Shown here in pieces: positions 52,900 through 64,000 of a stretch of 64,000 bases of DNA (its first letter is position 1; every line of letters begins with the position of its first letter). Position numbers and translations under genes: made by a program. The DNA is from Alectoria sarmentosa (Eukaryota; Ascomycota; Lecanoromycetes; Lecanorales; Parmeliaceae), in the NCBI GenBank assembly GCA_009733775.1, contig WOGZ01000203.1, positions 1 through 64,000 of the forward strand, in the 5' to 3' direction. Below the pieces are notes generated by a model, which saw only the letters and a program-made list of their open reading frames with translations, had not been told where the DNA came from and ran no database searches.

Positions 52900-55800
52900 A
52901 TTCTCAAATTTGAATCGCACATAAATATAAATTTTCTAAATAAATGCTAGCAAAGTTTGTGATTATAAATGCAATAACGACAAATTAATTTCAAATTGAA
53001 TTTTAATAAATCGACATTTATTTATAAAAGACGTTAAGATTGATATTTAAAATTTTGCGAATAAATTCGATCGATTATTCGAAATGTGAAAATCAATAAA
53101 ATCGCTTTTTTAAAACAGTTGAATAATAACATTGAATTAACTTCACAAATAATAATTGCTTTTTTGAATTTAAATAATGATTATTTTTCTGAAATTATAA
53201 TAATAACTTCTTTAAAATTATAATAACGACTTTTCTAAAATTAACGCGAAAGATTATTTATAAACGATATTTCAATTCAATCAATTAACGAAATTTCTCA
53301 AATTTGTTTTTGAAAAAAGCTTTAATAAAGTCGTCGATTATTTATTGATCGATAAAAACATATTTTAAAACGACATTCTCGACGATAACTTATTTTTATA
53401 CATAATAATGTTGAATGTTAATATATTTAATACGAACATAAAATTGAAAATTTTTAATTAACGTTATAACGTTTTGATTATCGCAATAAATCATTATTAT
53501 TTAAAAACATTTAACGTTTAAATTAAATTGATTAAAAAATTCGCGCAATCAAATCGCTTTTTTGATAATTTAAATTTAATCAATATATTCGATCTCATAA
53601 ATTGAAAACGTTATTATAAATTATTATTTAAAAAATCAATTAATTATCGCATTATTTATATTAAAAATGTATTTAAAAATGAAACGTCGAATATCTTGAT
53701 CATTTATTTAATCAACGTCGATATAATTTATGAAAAATTTAAAATCGCCTCGAAATATAAATTGTTAATTTTTCGTATAATTAAAATATCGAAAAATGCG
53801 CTTAATTGCGTTTTAATGAGAAATATCAAGATTCGAATCGTATCGAAAAATTATTAAAATTGCGAAAACGATATTTGAGCGCGTGCTTAATATCGCATAT
53901 ATTAAAAAATTAATAATAAATTAATAAACGTGATGAGATTTTTTAATGATCACGAAGTCATCTTCGATAATATAAAATTTATCATTAATAATAAACGTTA
54001 AAATAATCGTTGATTCAATTATATTATGATTAATAAGAAATTTTTCGATATAAATTATTTGCTCAAAACGCAGAATGCGATTAATATAATCTTTTACGAT
54101 CATTATATCGAAATAATAAATGTATAAATTCAAATCGATCATTTCAAATTTTTTATAAAATCTATTTTTAATTATTTGAATATCGATTTTATCGAAATTT
54201 ATAAATAAAATGTCGTTTATATAAATAGCGACGATGATAATATCATTAATAAACATCGAAAAATCAACAATGATAAGTTCGAAATTCAATTTTTTGAAAT
54301 ACGTTATAAAAGTATTATATTAGATTCTCGAAAATTGCTTTAAATCGTATAACGTTTTTATAAATTTATAAACCTTGCTTTTTTTGTTTTTGACTTTAAA
54401 TCTCATAAATTGCATCACATAAATTATCTTTTCGATATCGTTATATAAAAAAACGATTTTAATATTTATTTATTTAAATTTTTAATTCAAAATTATCGCA
54501 AAAACGAAAATGATTTTATAATTCATAAATTTGATTATCGAAACGAAAATTTCGTTAAAATCGATTTCTTTTCGTTGTTCGAAGTTATGAATTATTTAAT
54601 AAATTTTATGTCGAACGATTTCGTCGATAATTTTTTTTTTGATTTTATAAATTCATTTGTTTTTCAAAACACGCGCATTCGAAAATAAATTCATTAAGAT
54701 TTAAATATCGTTAATGATAAAAGAATCGATCTCGTTTTGTATAATCATTTATTAATGTATTTTGCGATAAAAATTCGTTATGACCTTTTTAAAGCTTCGA
54801 AACTCATAAAATTCAATGAAAACGACTTTTATTAATAAAACGAAAAAATTCGAAATGAAATTTCGATATAATCTTATGATTTCGAACGATTTCATAATAA
54901 AAATAAATTCAAAAACTTTATTGATTATAAAGCGAATGATAAATTTAAACGTCGATATAAATAAAAATGAAGAAATCGCAATATTATCATTGAGCGTATT
55001 AAACGATTATTTTATTACGAATTTTAAATCAAATGAATTTAAAACGATTACGATTTCTGACGAAATTATTTTTAAAATTAAAATGAAATTAAATAAATCA
55101 TCAATTTTTTTTGATGATAATTGCATATCTCTTTTGACGCTTCTTCTCTGAAATTATAAAAAAAAAAAAAAGATTTTAATATTCGATATTCTCAACGAGT
55201 CTACGTTTATTACGATAAATGTTAATTTATTTCTTAATGATAATAATGCTCAATTCGAAAAAAATGAGTTTGAAAAAAACGTTATCGATTCAATTAACAT
55301 TAAAAACAACAATTACTTCACCGCTATTTAAAAACATGCGATAATTTTTATTTTGATATTTTAAAAAACGCTCTTTGATAGCGCGATCTTGATATTTTTT
55401 TCAATTAATATTACGAAAAATAATTTAATAATAATCGATTTGATCGATAATGCGTAAATGAAATATATTAAAAAAAAATTCAATATTGATTTCGAATGAA
55501 ATAACGTCGCGCTCGATAACGAATTGAATATTATAAAAAATATTAATCATTCGAACGAACTCTATTTAATATTTTTGAAACAATTTTTTTTTTTTTAAAT
55601 ATAACGCTGACTTTGCGTTAAATGATAACGTTTAAACGTTTAAATTTATTATTCATTTAAAAATTATCAAACACGATATTTTTTCAAATGATATTCTTAA
55701 ATAATCGAAAATTTTTTATTTAATAATTATCGAATTCAATGTCGCAATCAATGCGAAAACGAATACATTTATTATTATTATATTTCGAATCATTAAAAAA

Positions 55801-57180
55801 TATCTTGAACGCGGTAAAAATTATTAAATCAAAATTATTAAATAATAAATAAACGTCAAATCAAAGGATTTTATCGTTGAAAAAAAAAAATTTATTCAAA
55901 GTCATTTCAAAAGACATCGAATAAGTTTTGAAAATCGTTATAAATCAAATCGTTTTATCATTTTTCAAAAACAATGTGTCGTTTATATGATTTCATTTTC
56001 ATATTAATCATAAAATATGATTCGCAAACATCGTCGAAAAATGAAATAAAAAAATTCATTTCAATGCACATTTTAATCAATTTTTTGAGATTTTGAACGT
56101 TTAAATGATTATAATATACGTGTCATATACAAAAAATTACTTTATCGATTTGAAATTTCGATAAAAATTTTAAAAACTTTTAATTGTTAAAAATAAATTT
56201 AATTGAAAATTCATTATAAATGAATTTTTTTTTATTAATGATTATTAAAATTAAAAAAGTTTTTTCTCAAATATCGAGCGCATAAAAACGATTTTAAATA
56301 TATTTGAAAAAAAAACGTTGCTTTTCGACGACAATATGGTCAAAAATAAAAATAAAAAAAAATCTTTATTTTTTTAATTGTTTTTCAAAAATGAAATTAA
56401 AATTATAATCAAATATAAATCAAACGTCTCGAAAAGCTAAAATGCGTTTAATATTATTTATTTTGCATTTAAATTCGATGCTTTCGAAATCGATAATCAT
56501 ATGATTATTAATAAAATCATTCATAAAACGTGAAAATTGAAAAGATTTAAAAATCGAAAAAATCGAAAAAATGTGAATCATATATTAAATGTATACACAA
56601 TTTCGAAATCAAAAAAAAACATTGTTATTATAATAAAACAAGTAATAATTTGCGCTTTATCGACAATTTTAAATTTAATAATTTTATAAATCTTTTTATT
56701 TAAGATGTCAAAATTTGTGATAAATTCGAAAATCGATTTAAAAGCGATAAAAATAATAAAGATAATAAAAATGATAAAATTAATGTGAGCGATAAAATAA
56801 TGAGCGATTTTTAATTGAATAATCATCACAATTGCATCAACATTATTAAATTAATTCTTTGATTTTTTAACGGGTTTGAATTCGAAGTTTTTTTCTTCTC
56901 GATCACGTTTTTCACGATTTTCACGATTATCATAATTATTACGATTATCGCGATCATCGCGATTTCCGCGATCTTTTTTATTTGCATCATTTTTATTTGA
57001 ACGCTTATTATATATATCGTATTCATTGATATTATATCAATTTTTTTTATAATAAATATAATATTTATAAATTTAAATATAAATGTGAGAATTATTAAAG
57101 TTTGCGCTCGTTTAAATACGATGTTTAATAACATCTTTAACGATAATAAAAATAAATACGAATTATTAAATATGTTCAAA
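52900..57180 (-). pseudogene. Degraded copia family II gag-pol (protease, integrase, RT, RNase H)
   Basis: The best surviving piece is 53921-54289, which reads through the RT palm. IIIVAIYINDILFINFDKIDI has the active site changed to YIND at 54212-54223. It is followed by RFYKKFEMIDLNLYIYYFDI, the spaced motif that in this family reads as the DLG/YLG region, and by NRILRFEQIIYIEKFL. The protease region is represented by 56578-56829. Just upstream the gag tail encodes Arg/Asp/Asn repeats such as NRDDRDNRNNYDNRENRENR (about 56890-56990). 54816-55151 on the plus strand is a shadow. Confidence 0.85.
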
Positions 57181-58801
57181 AAAACCGTTAATAATAACGA
57201 TGAGCGTATACGTTTTCGAAATGAAATCGAATAAATTGATAACGATGTTAAAAAATCGAATTATCGCATAATTCAACGTTCATTTGATCTCACGATCTTC
57301 ATCATAAACGTTATAACTTTAATTATAATTTTCGCGATACGCATTATATTAAGAATTCAATTTCTTATAAAAATGATAAATTTTTTAATTTTCATCGAAA
57401 AGAAAAATCGCTCGATCGAATTGATTTTTGAATTTTCGAATAACGCTCATAAAGATATTAATATATTTTTACGACTTATTTTCGCAAACGATTAAAATGA
57501 AAAATTTCAATTTAAAAATGATAAAATTAAAAATATCAAAATTTCGAGATTTATATTTTTCGAACTTTCTTCAAACATCAAAAACATTGATGTGATATTC
57601 GATTTTGTTTTGAAAATTGTTTTCGTAACGAATTTTCATCATCGTGTAAATTTTATTATGCGTTTCGATTTAAATTGAGATATTTATTTTAATAATAACA
57701 AATTTTATTTCAACGATTAAACGATTATTCGAAACGTCTTTTATTTCAATATTAAAGTTTTCGATAAACATAATTATATCGATTTCGATTCAATATCACA
57801 ATTCAATTAAGCTCAAAAAAATTTACATTTAACGTTTTCATTTAATATAATTAACAATTCTCATAAATATTTTAATTTTTTCAAATTAATTTAAAAAGAT
57901 TGAAAATTTGATTTTAAAATGTTCGAATATGATGTTTAAAGGAAATTAATTTAAGTTTCAAAATTTAAAAGTTTTTGAAATTTGAATTTGAATTTAAATT
58001 TGCGCTTATGTTTATATTCGAAAAAATGATTTATAATGAAATAAAGTTTGAGAATAATGAGGTTTACGTAATAAAACTTTTAAAAATAATTGAAATAAAC
58101 GATATCGAAGAAATAAAGCGCGCTCTGAAACCGAAAAGCTTTTTATTAATAATAAATTTTGATAATGATTCGAGAGTTGATTATTTCGAAATAAGAATAA
58201 AATCAACGCAAAAGTTTGAAACAAAATCGTTATCGTTATCGTTATCGTTATCGTTATTCAAAAAATGTTTAAAAACTTATAAAATTTCGAGGATATGAAA
58301 AAAGTTTTTTTGAACTTTGAAATTAATTTAATATAATTTAAATTTTCGTTTGCGAAAAATCTCAGCGTCGCAATCGAAAAAATATTTAATAATGTTTAAA
58401 AAGACGATAAATTTTATAAATTTTATAAATTTTATAAAAATATAAAAATGTTAATTTAAAGAGACATCGTTTAATTTTATAAATCATAACGAATTCATAA
58501 AAAATTCGTTATTCGAATTATATTAATCGTTTTGATAATCAGAAAACTCCTTTAAAAGAAAAACAATAAAATTTTAAAATCAAAAACGAAATTAATAATT
58601 TCCTTTCGCTCGCTTAAAGCGCTCGAATATAATATCGTTATTATTAAATCGTTTTATAATAAAAACTTTTTCTTTTTTGATTTTCGAAATAAAGAATTTT
58701 TTTTTTTTATGTTTTGATATGTTAAACACGCGAGATAAAGAATGATTTTTTTTTAATTGATTATTAATCTTTATTTTTGTTTTTAATTTTTTAATTTTCA
58801 T
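57180..58801 (-). pseudogene. Degraded copia family II gag
   Basis: The likely N-terminus is the open stretch 58592-58801, which is Lys-rich (MKIKKLKTKIKINNQLKK) and continues into the region homologous with 6030-7683. Open frames at 57975-58298 (plus strand) and 58012-58224 arise from mutated gag; the plus-strand one has a counterpart at 6526-6723, showing only that both DNA copies share sequence. No zinc knuckle was found. Confidence 0.55.
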
Positions 58802-59430
58802 TATAAATATTTCGTAATTAAATCGTCAAATATGATTATCGTTATCGAATTTTGAATAAAACGATTTATAAAATGAAGATATGTTATTTATTATTTTAAC
58901 GTGTTTCACGCAGAGAAATTAATAATGTTTTAAAAATTTAATGATTACGTGATCACGATCGCAAAGCAATATCGATATATCACAATTAATTACGATATGT
59001 CTCGAATCATTTTGATCGCTTTATTTTATCTCAAACGAAAATGAAAACGATATGAGTTATTGACGAGAGCGACGCGAATATTAATAACGTTTTAACGTTC
59101 GAAAAAGCGATATTGATCTTTAAAGACGCTCGTAACTTTTAAAAAAACGTTATTAATTATCAAAAGAAGCGTTTTAAATGTCGTTAATTTTTAATGTTAT
59201 TTTTCTCGTTTTGTTTCTTACGCTCTCATTATAAGCGAATTATAATCATTTAGATTTAATAATTATTTTGCTTATAACGAGCATTGCTCATATCAAGAAA
59301 ATTGTGATGCATAAATGTAACGATTTTTATAATTGATATTTTCATTATAATAAATATAAAAATGTTTGAAAATAACCTCAATCATAATAAATAATAAATA
59401 AATTATATTATAACAATATCGATATAAAGT
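58802..59430 (-). other. 5' leader of family II, complete copy
   Basis: Untranslated region between PBS and gag. It includes a TGCGTGAAACACGTTAAA word, also present as GCGTGAAACACATTAAA in the family I leaders (33291, 60616), so the two families share leader elements. No gene seen. Confidence 0.6.
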
Positions 59431-59444
59431 TCGAGTTCATAATT
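59431..59444 (-). other. Primer-binding site of family II
   Basis: On the minus strand AATTATGAACTCGA directly follows the LTR, a mutated form of the TTATGAGCCCGA site of family I. It suits priming by the anticodon region of initiator tRNA-Met. Confidence 0.5.
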
Positions 59445-59579
59445 TATCAAAATATGAAATAAAACACTTAGTTGTATTACTTTAAGAGTATTACGAAAGA
59501 AAAAGCGATCTATACACGAGCGCATTAATGTGCGCACGTGACCGCCAAGGCTTGGCGTCACGTGACCCGAATTTCAACA
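59445..59579 (-). repeat. 5' LTR of family II, complete copy
   Basis: 135 bp, less mutated than its partner. It keeps GGGTCACGTGACGCCAAGC and a GCCAAGCCTTGGC inverted repeat (59548-59560), then GGTCACGTGCGCAC. Confidence 0.93.
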
Positions 59580-59845
59580 GATCATTTAAGTGCTTTTCCA
59601 AAAAGCCTCTTACGAAAACCTTTTGCGATTATTTAAATGTCTTCCCCCAAAAAAACCTTCTCCGATCGTCTAAACGTCTTTATAAAAAAAATTTATAATC
59701 GCCTAAATGCCCCCCTTAAAAACCTTTTGTAATCGTTTAAACGTTTTTTTTAAAAACTTTTACGACCGCGATCGTTTAAATGTCTCTTTTTAAAAAAGTC
59801 TTTTATAATCGCTTATCGACCCGCAAGATGCCTTGAAACAACCTT
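59580..59845. repeat. 34-bp minisatellite, right half
   Basis: Continues the array from 51983 with seven or eight more divergent units (GATCATTTAAGTGC, GATTATTTAAATGT, GATCGTCTAAACGT, and so on). Unit length varies by a few bases because of homopolymer changes. Confidence 0.8.
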
Positions 59846-60172
59846 TTATAACCGTTTAAATTTTCAATAAATCATAAATATGTCACACCTCATATACAAT
59901 AAAGCACATAAAAATCGATTTTCTTATTTCAATCTAATTTCGTAAATATCTTAATCATATATAAAAAATCGTGTTTCAATTTGAAAAAATGAAATATTTA
60001 TTAACTCGTATAACGATAATAAATTAACAATTTCAACACAAAATTAAGTATATTTTCGTTTTCATTTTATAATTTCTTTATCACATATACAATCATAAAA
60101 TTATATCTTTTTTATTAATAAATATATACAAAACATTGCGTTAATTAATCTTTAATATCTTCGATATGCAAA
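59846..60172. other. AT-rich spacer, nothing recognised
   Basis: About 330 bases between the minisatellite and copia copy D. No clear second end of the III-type element was found here. Confidence 0.5.
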
Positions 60173-60296
60173 TGTCGAAATTCAGGTCACGTGATAGGTC
60201 ACGTGACACGGGCGCATGCGCCCTAGCATAGGTCGCACTTTTCTTCATAACACTCTTAAACTAATACAATTAAATGTTTTATATCATATTTTCATA
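60173..60296 (+). repeat. 5' LTR of copy D
   Basis: It keeps GGTCACGTGATAGGTCACGT and the palindromic GGGCGCATGCGCCC (60210-60223). It ends TTTTCATA, the CA tip having mutated. The PBS (AATTATGAGCTCGA) follows at 60297. Confidence 0.9.
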
Positions 60297-61839
60297 AATT
60301 ATGAGCTCGAATTTACCCGACGATCATTATAAACATGATTTATTTATTTATCATTATGATTATAATTATTTTCAGGCATTTTATATTCATCGCAATGAGA
60401 TAATCAATTATAAAAATCTTTATTCAATTAATCTTCTTGAAATGAACAATTTTTATTTATAAAATGATCTTTGAATTTGAACGATTATGATTCGAATTTG
60501 AGAATTAAAACCTCTCAATTTTCGACGAGTCGAAATTATTCGCTTTTAATCGAGATCGTATATGATTATATGATCGAATTATGATAAGATCTTTATAATA
60601 TTGTTAATTTTTTTGCGTGAAACACATTAAACAAGGAAAAAAATACGTTTTTATTTTTATAACATTTTATTAAATTAATGATTTATATTTTTAATAATGT
60701 ATCGAATTAATGAAATAAATTGAATAATTGAATGTTAATATCATTATCAATTTGATCATCGTTTGAAATAATTCAAAGTTGATTTTATTATTATTTAAAC
60801 GTTTATAAATTTATTTGAAATTAAAAAATAATAAACTTTATGTGTTAAAATTAACGTTTTGATTTTAAAAACTTCTTGAAAAAAAAGATTGAGATTTTAT
60901 TATCGAATTTTTTATTCGTTATTAATAACATTTTATTATCGTGATTATAAAATTTGATTAATTTCAATTTCACGATGATAATCATCGAAGCGAATATTTT
61001 GAATTTGAATTTTTAATTAAATAATATAAAAAGAATACGAATTTTTTAAAAAGATTTACACGCTTATAATTGCATTTAATATAATCTTAATTAAATTCAA
61101 TCTTTATTATCAAATTCAAAATCAAATTCTTTATATCATTAACATCATTTCATTATAATATTATCGTTTAAATTTATTATCAATTTTCGTATAAGCATTT
61201 TTTATTATTATTGTAAAATCTTGAAACATAACGATAACAATTAATTAATATTAATAAAGACTTAAACGACTCTGATGAGAATTGATAAAGCATTTATTTT
61301 ATTTTTTTCATATTATTATCGTGTGATAACGATTTTGAAATTAACGAAAAATCATTTAACGTTTTAAACGATATCGAAATCTTTAATTTACGCGTTAAAA
61401 ATAAACGATCTCGTTTATTAATTTTTTTTAAAACGTTCGAATTATTTTTTGAATCATTATTAAATTTATTTATTTTAATATCTTTTTAAAGCGACAATTT
61501 TCAAATCGATATTTTTAATTCGTTTTTAATCGTGATAAAAGTCTCATTTTCGTTATTTTCGTTATCATTATCAATTTTTTACATTTTTTCATTTTATTTT
61601 TTCGATATTGATAATTGAATTCAACGTTTAAAATGTCATTAAAAATGTTTTTATGAATAATAAAAACAACTTTTTTTTGATTTTTATTATTATTTTGAAA
61701 TTCATTATCAAATATATAAAATGAAACGAAAATATCAATAATTAATTGATATTAAACAATTTTCAATTTTTCATTAATATTATCAAATTTAAAATTTGCG
61801 TGATTATTCGTTAATGTCTTAATTACGTTAATCGTCAAT

Positions 61840-63506
61840 TCATTAAAAAATATAATGAGAATCCTTAAATTATGTTAAACGTTATTAATGTTTATTATAA
61901 ATTTATAAATTTTAAATTTTATATCGAGCTTATGCGTTAATTATATAATATTAAAATTAATTTTAAAAAGAGCGTTCGTTAATATGAAAAGGATTTTCGT
62001 AAAATCAACGTCGAAATTATTGATTTGAACAATTTATTATCATTATCGAAATCTTATTTCATTTAATTTTTTTTTGTGAAATTCGATGAAGCTTATGATG
62101 TCTTTATAATAATTTATATTTAAATTCATATATTTTATAATTCAAATATAATCAAATTCGATTTGATTATTCACGACGCAATGAATAAAAAACGTTATAT
62201 GTTTATAATCAAAAAAAAAAATATCGTTATATTCATTTATCGCAATGACAAAAATAAACAATTCGTTAAAAGCGATTTTAATGATTTTGATTTCATCAAT
62301 CGCGAAATTTATGTTTTTTGCAAGGTCGTTAATCGCAAATTTAAACATTTTTTTATTAAATGTTAATTTAAATTTTTTCATTTAAAATTTGAAAAATTTA
62401 TAAATGAATAAAAAAAAAAAAGAAGACGCAAATTAATATTATTTATATAAACATTAATGTTTTAAAGTTAAGCGCAAACGCATCGAAAAAGCATTATTTA
62501 ACGTTTTCGTTTTAAAAAAAAAAAATTATCTCAATATCAATATAACGTATATTTCAAAAAAAACGATTATCTTTATATTTATATAATATTTTTAAACGAA
62601 TTGAATGATCAAAATTATTCGAATTTCATTTTGAATAATTTTAACATTTTGAGTGCAATCAATTAAACAAATTAAAATAAGAATTTTATCAATTTAATAA
62701 CGAATTCGAATTTGAATAAACGTTTATCGTTCGTTAATTTTATGAATTTCGATATTCGAATTATAATAAACTTTAATTGCATTCGTCATTCTTTTATTAA
62801 TTATTCGATATTTATTATTTATATTAAAATTCAATTTCGATTTATCAAAGACATTAAAGACGTTAAAATTCAATTTTTTATTTATAATATTATTAATTTT
62901 GATTGCAATGTTAATGATAAATGAATTATTTTAATGATTTTTAATATTTTACACGTGCTCGATATAAGCGTTAATTTTTTATCGATTAAAAAGTTTTTAA
63001 ATATCGATATTAAAATCATTTTTTATAAAAAAAATTGTGTTTTAATTCAGGGCAATATAACGTTAATCGATACGCGAAATCGCGATTTATTTTTTTTGAA
63101 TTTATGAAAAGATAATAATGTCTTGATCGTTTATAACGTTTTTTCAAATTCGATTTATCAATTATAATATGCTCGCATGAATTATTTAAATTAATAAAAT
63201 TTTAATAAACTTTTTAATATTATTATAAATGTGAATTTTTTTAAAAATATCGTCGAGAAATACATTTGCGAATGTTATATTATAAATTATTAAAAGATTA
63301 TTTTTCATAATTCGCTTATAGCGCTCGATATTCTTTCGAACGAATTTGTTTATAATGATTTTATTAAATTTTTAATTTTCATTAATTTTAATGATTATAA
63401 ATATTTTATAACCTTTAAAAACGATTTCATTTATTATTTTAAAATTTATTATATTCGTCATAAAAATGAGATTTTTATTATGTTTTTGCGTTTCAAAAAT
63501 TATTTA
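61840..63506 (+). pseudogene. Degraded copia gag-protease-integrase (copy D)
   Basis: Gag is open at 62163-62366 (FINREIYVFCKVVNRKFKHFF), close to the equivalent stretch of copy A. The protease-side stretch 62712-62924 is largely open. Integrase is broken by stops. The frame ends at the element V junction. Confidence 0.82.
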
Positions 63507-63699
63507 TGTCAGGAAACGGACGTAGAATCAGAATAATGTATGTGGGTTCGATATGAATAGAATTCTATCTATGAAGATCTATGTAGAATGGGTAGCATGC
63601 ATGAGTATACAGGCAATGCCAAGCCGCGCTAGGCCCGATCTGGCCCCGCATGGTAGGTAGAAAGGTAGGTGGGAAGATAGGAAGGGTGAAACCATGACA
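63507..63699 (-). repeat. LTR of gypsy-like element V, not AT-shifted
   Basis: 193 bp with TGTCA...TGACA ends and a balanced base composition (for example CCAAGCCGCGCTAGGCCC), in sharp contrast with the window. On the minus strand the adjoining internal sequence (63700-63730) reads RFEEEGNV just before the LTR, resembling the glycine-rich end of many fungal Ty3/gypsy pol proteins. This would therefore be the 3' LTR of a minus-strand element. No matching TTACC duplication is seen on the left, as expected if the element continues to the right. Confidence 0.65.
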
Positions 63700-63773
63700 T
63701 TACCCTCTTCTTCAAATCGTCATATTCGCATAATTAATGTAGTTGAGAAGATGGAGACGTAGATTAAAGAATA
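63700..63773 (-). pseudogene. C-terminal end of element V pol, cut by family VI
   Basis: 74 bases with normal base composition. An in-frame stop lies a few codons before RFEEEGNV. Interrupted at the TA (63772-63773) by the family VI transposon. Confidence 0.45.
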
Positions 63774-64000
63774 CCTTATCGTCGCTTATATACGATTAAA
63801 TGATTTGTCAATTATATGTTAAAATATACTTAAATTAATTTTCGTCTGAACATTATGTTCAAATTATAAATTAATTATCAATCTAATTGAAGTTTGTTAT
63901 ATATAACAAATATTTATTATTAACAAATTGTTATTATTAACAAATGATTCGATTTTTTGTTGACAAATTGTTGACAAATTGTTAAAAAATTGTTGAATCA
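63774..64000 (+). mobile_element. Family VI TA-inserting DNA transposon, terminal part (right copy, runs off the window)
   Basis: It starts CCTTATCGTCGC after TA and is the inverted counterpart of 85-311. It inserted into element V, so it is younger than V, which is younger than copia D. The body is outside the window. Confidence 0.6.

Larger units (their letters stand above)
51984..59579 (-). mobile_element. Complete copia family II retrotransposon
   Basis: 7,596 bp with 135-bp LTRs (51984-52118 and 59445-59579) and a GATCA duplication (51979-51983 and 59580-59584). Domain order on the minus strand: PBS, leader, gag, protease, integrase, RT, RNase H, 3' block, LTR. It is the uninterrupted reference that allows element III to be delimited in the left copy. 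Confidence 0.93.
60173..63506 (+). mobile_element. Copia family I copy D, 5' part
   Basis: Starts with its LTR and covers leader, gag, protease and most of integrase. It is cut at 63506 inside the integrase by the LTR of element V. Confidence 0.9.

Noticed and set aside
54816..55151. 111-codon plus-strand frame as a gene
   Set aside because: It lies antisense to the family II integrase/RT region and has no motif of its own.
51809..59845. CRISPR-like array
   Set aside because: Units are head-to-tail with no constant repeat/variable spacer alternation, and the context is eukaryotic transposons.
1..64000. Naturally AT-rich genome such as a mitochondrion or an apicomplexan
   Set aside because: Nested LTR elements with transition-only differences and a GC-balanced insertion at 63507-63773 show that the AT richness was acquired.

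Overview
The window is a fossil transposable-element graveyard, very AT-rich (about four bases in five by eye). I found no intact protein gene, rRNA, tRNA or CRISPR array. The longest open frame is 157 codons and lies inside a dead transposase. Element families present (Ty1/copia with internal tRNA priming, Ty3/gypsy, a LINE, a Tnp2/CACTA-like DNA transposon, a TA-inserting DNA transposon and a MITE), together with repeat copies that differ only by transitions, point to a filamentous ascomycete in which repeats were destroyed by a RIP-like C-to-T process. The species cannot be named from the sequence.

Layout. 1-311: end of a TA-inserting DNA transposon (family VI), running off the left edge. 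314-5802: copia family I copy A, + strand, with 3' LTR. 5803-6029: small unassigned remnant. 6030-7683 and 20136-25047: copia family II, + strand, split by III. 7684-20135: a 12.45-kb DNA transposon (III) with a Tnp2-type transposase relic on the minus strand and many tandem repeats. 25048-29184: LINE relic, + strand. 29185-32832 and 47766-50962: one copia family I copy (B/E), split by copy C. 32833-47765: copia family I copy C, itself carrying a 273-bp MITE (33396-33668) and a complete Ty3/gypsy element IV (39498-46988, minus strand). 50963-51983: a second III-type end followed by a 34-bp minisatellite. 51984-59579: complete copia family II element, minus strand, inserted in the minisatellite, which resumes at 59580-59845. 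60173-63506: copia family I copy D, 5' part, cut by a gypsy-like LTR (V, 63507-63773), which is in turn cut by a second family VI copy (63774-64000).

The joints are supported by target duplications: TATTA for C in B/E, TAATC for IV in C, GATCA for the minus-strand II, ATAT for III in II, and TA for the MITE. These give a relative order of insertion. The genes do not cooperate. They are dead gag-pol, transposase and LINE frames, recognisable by joining short in-frame stretches in which Trp and Gln codons have become stops, Asp codons have become Asn, and so on.

Domain calls were made by eye from translation in three frames. Element ends and LTR lengths come from direct comparison of copies within the window and are the most reliable part of the annotation.
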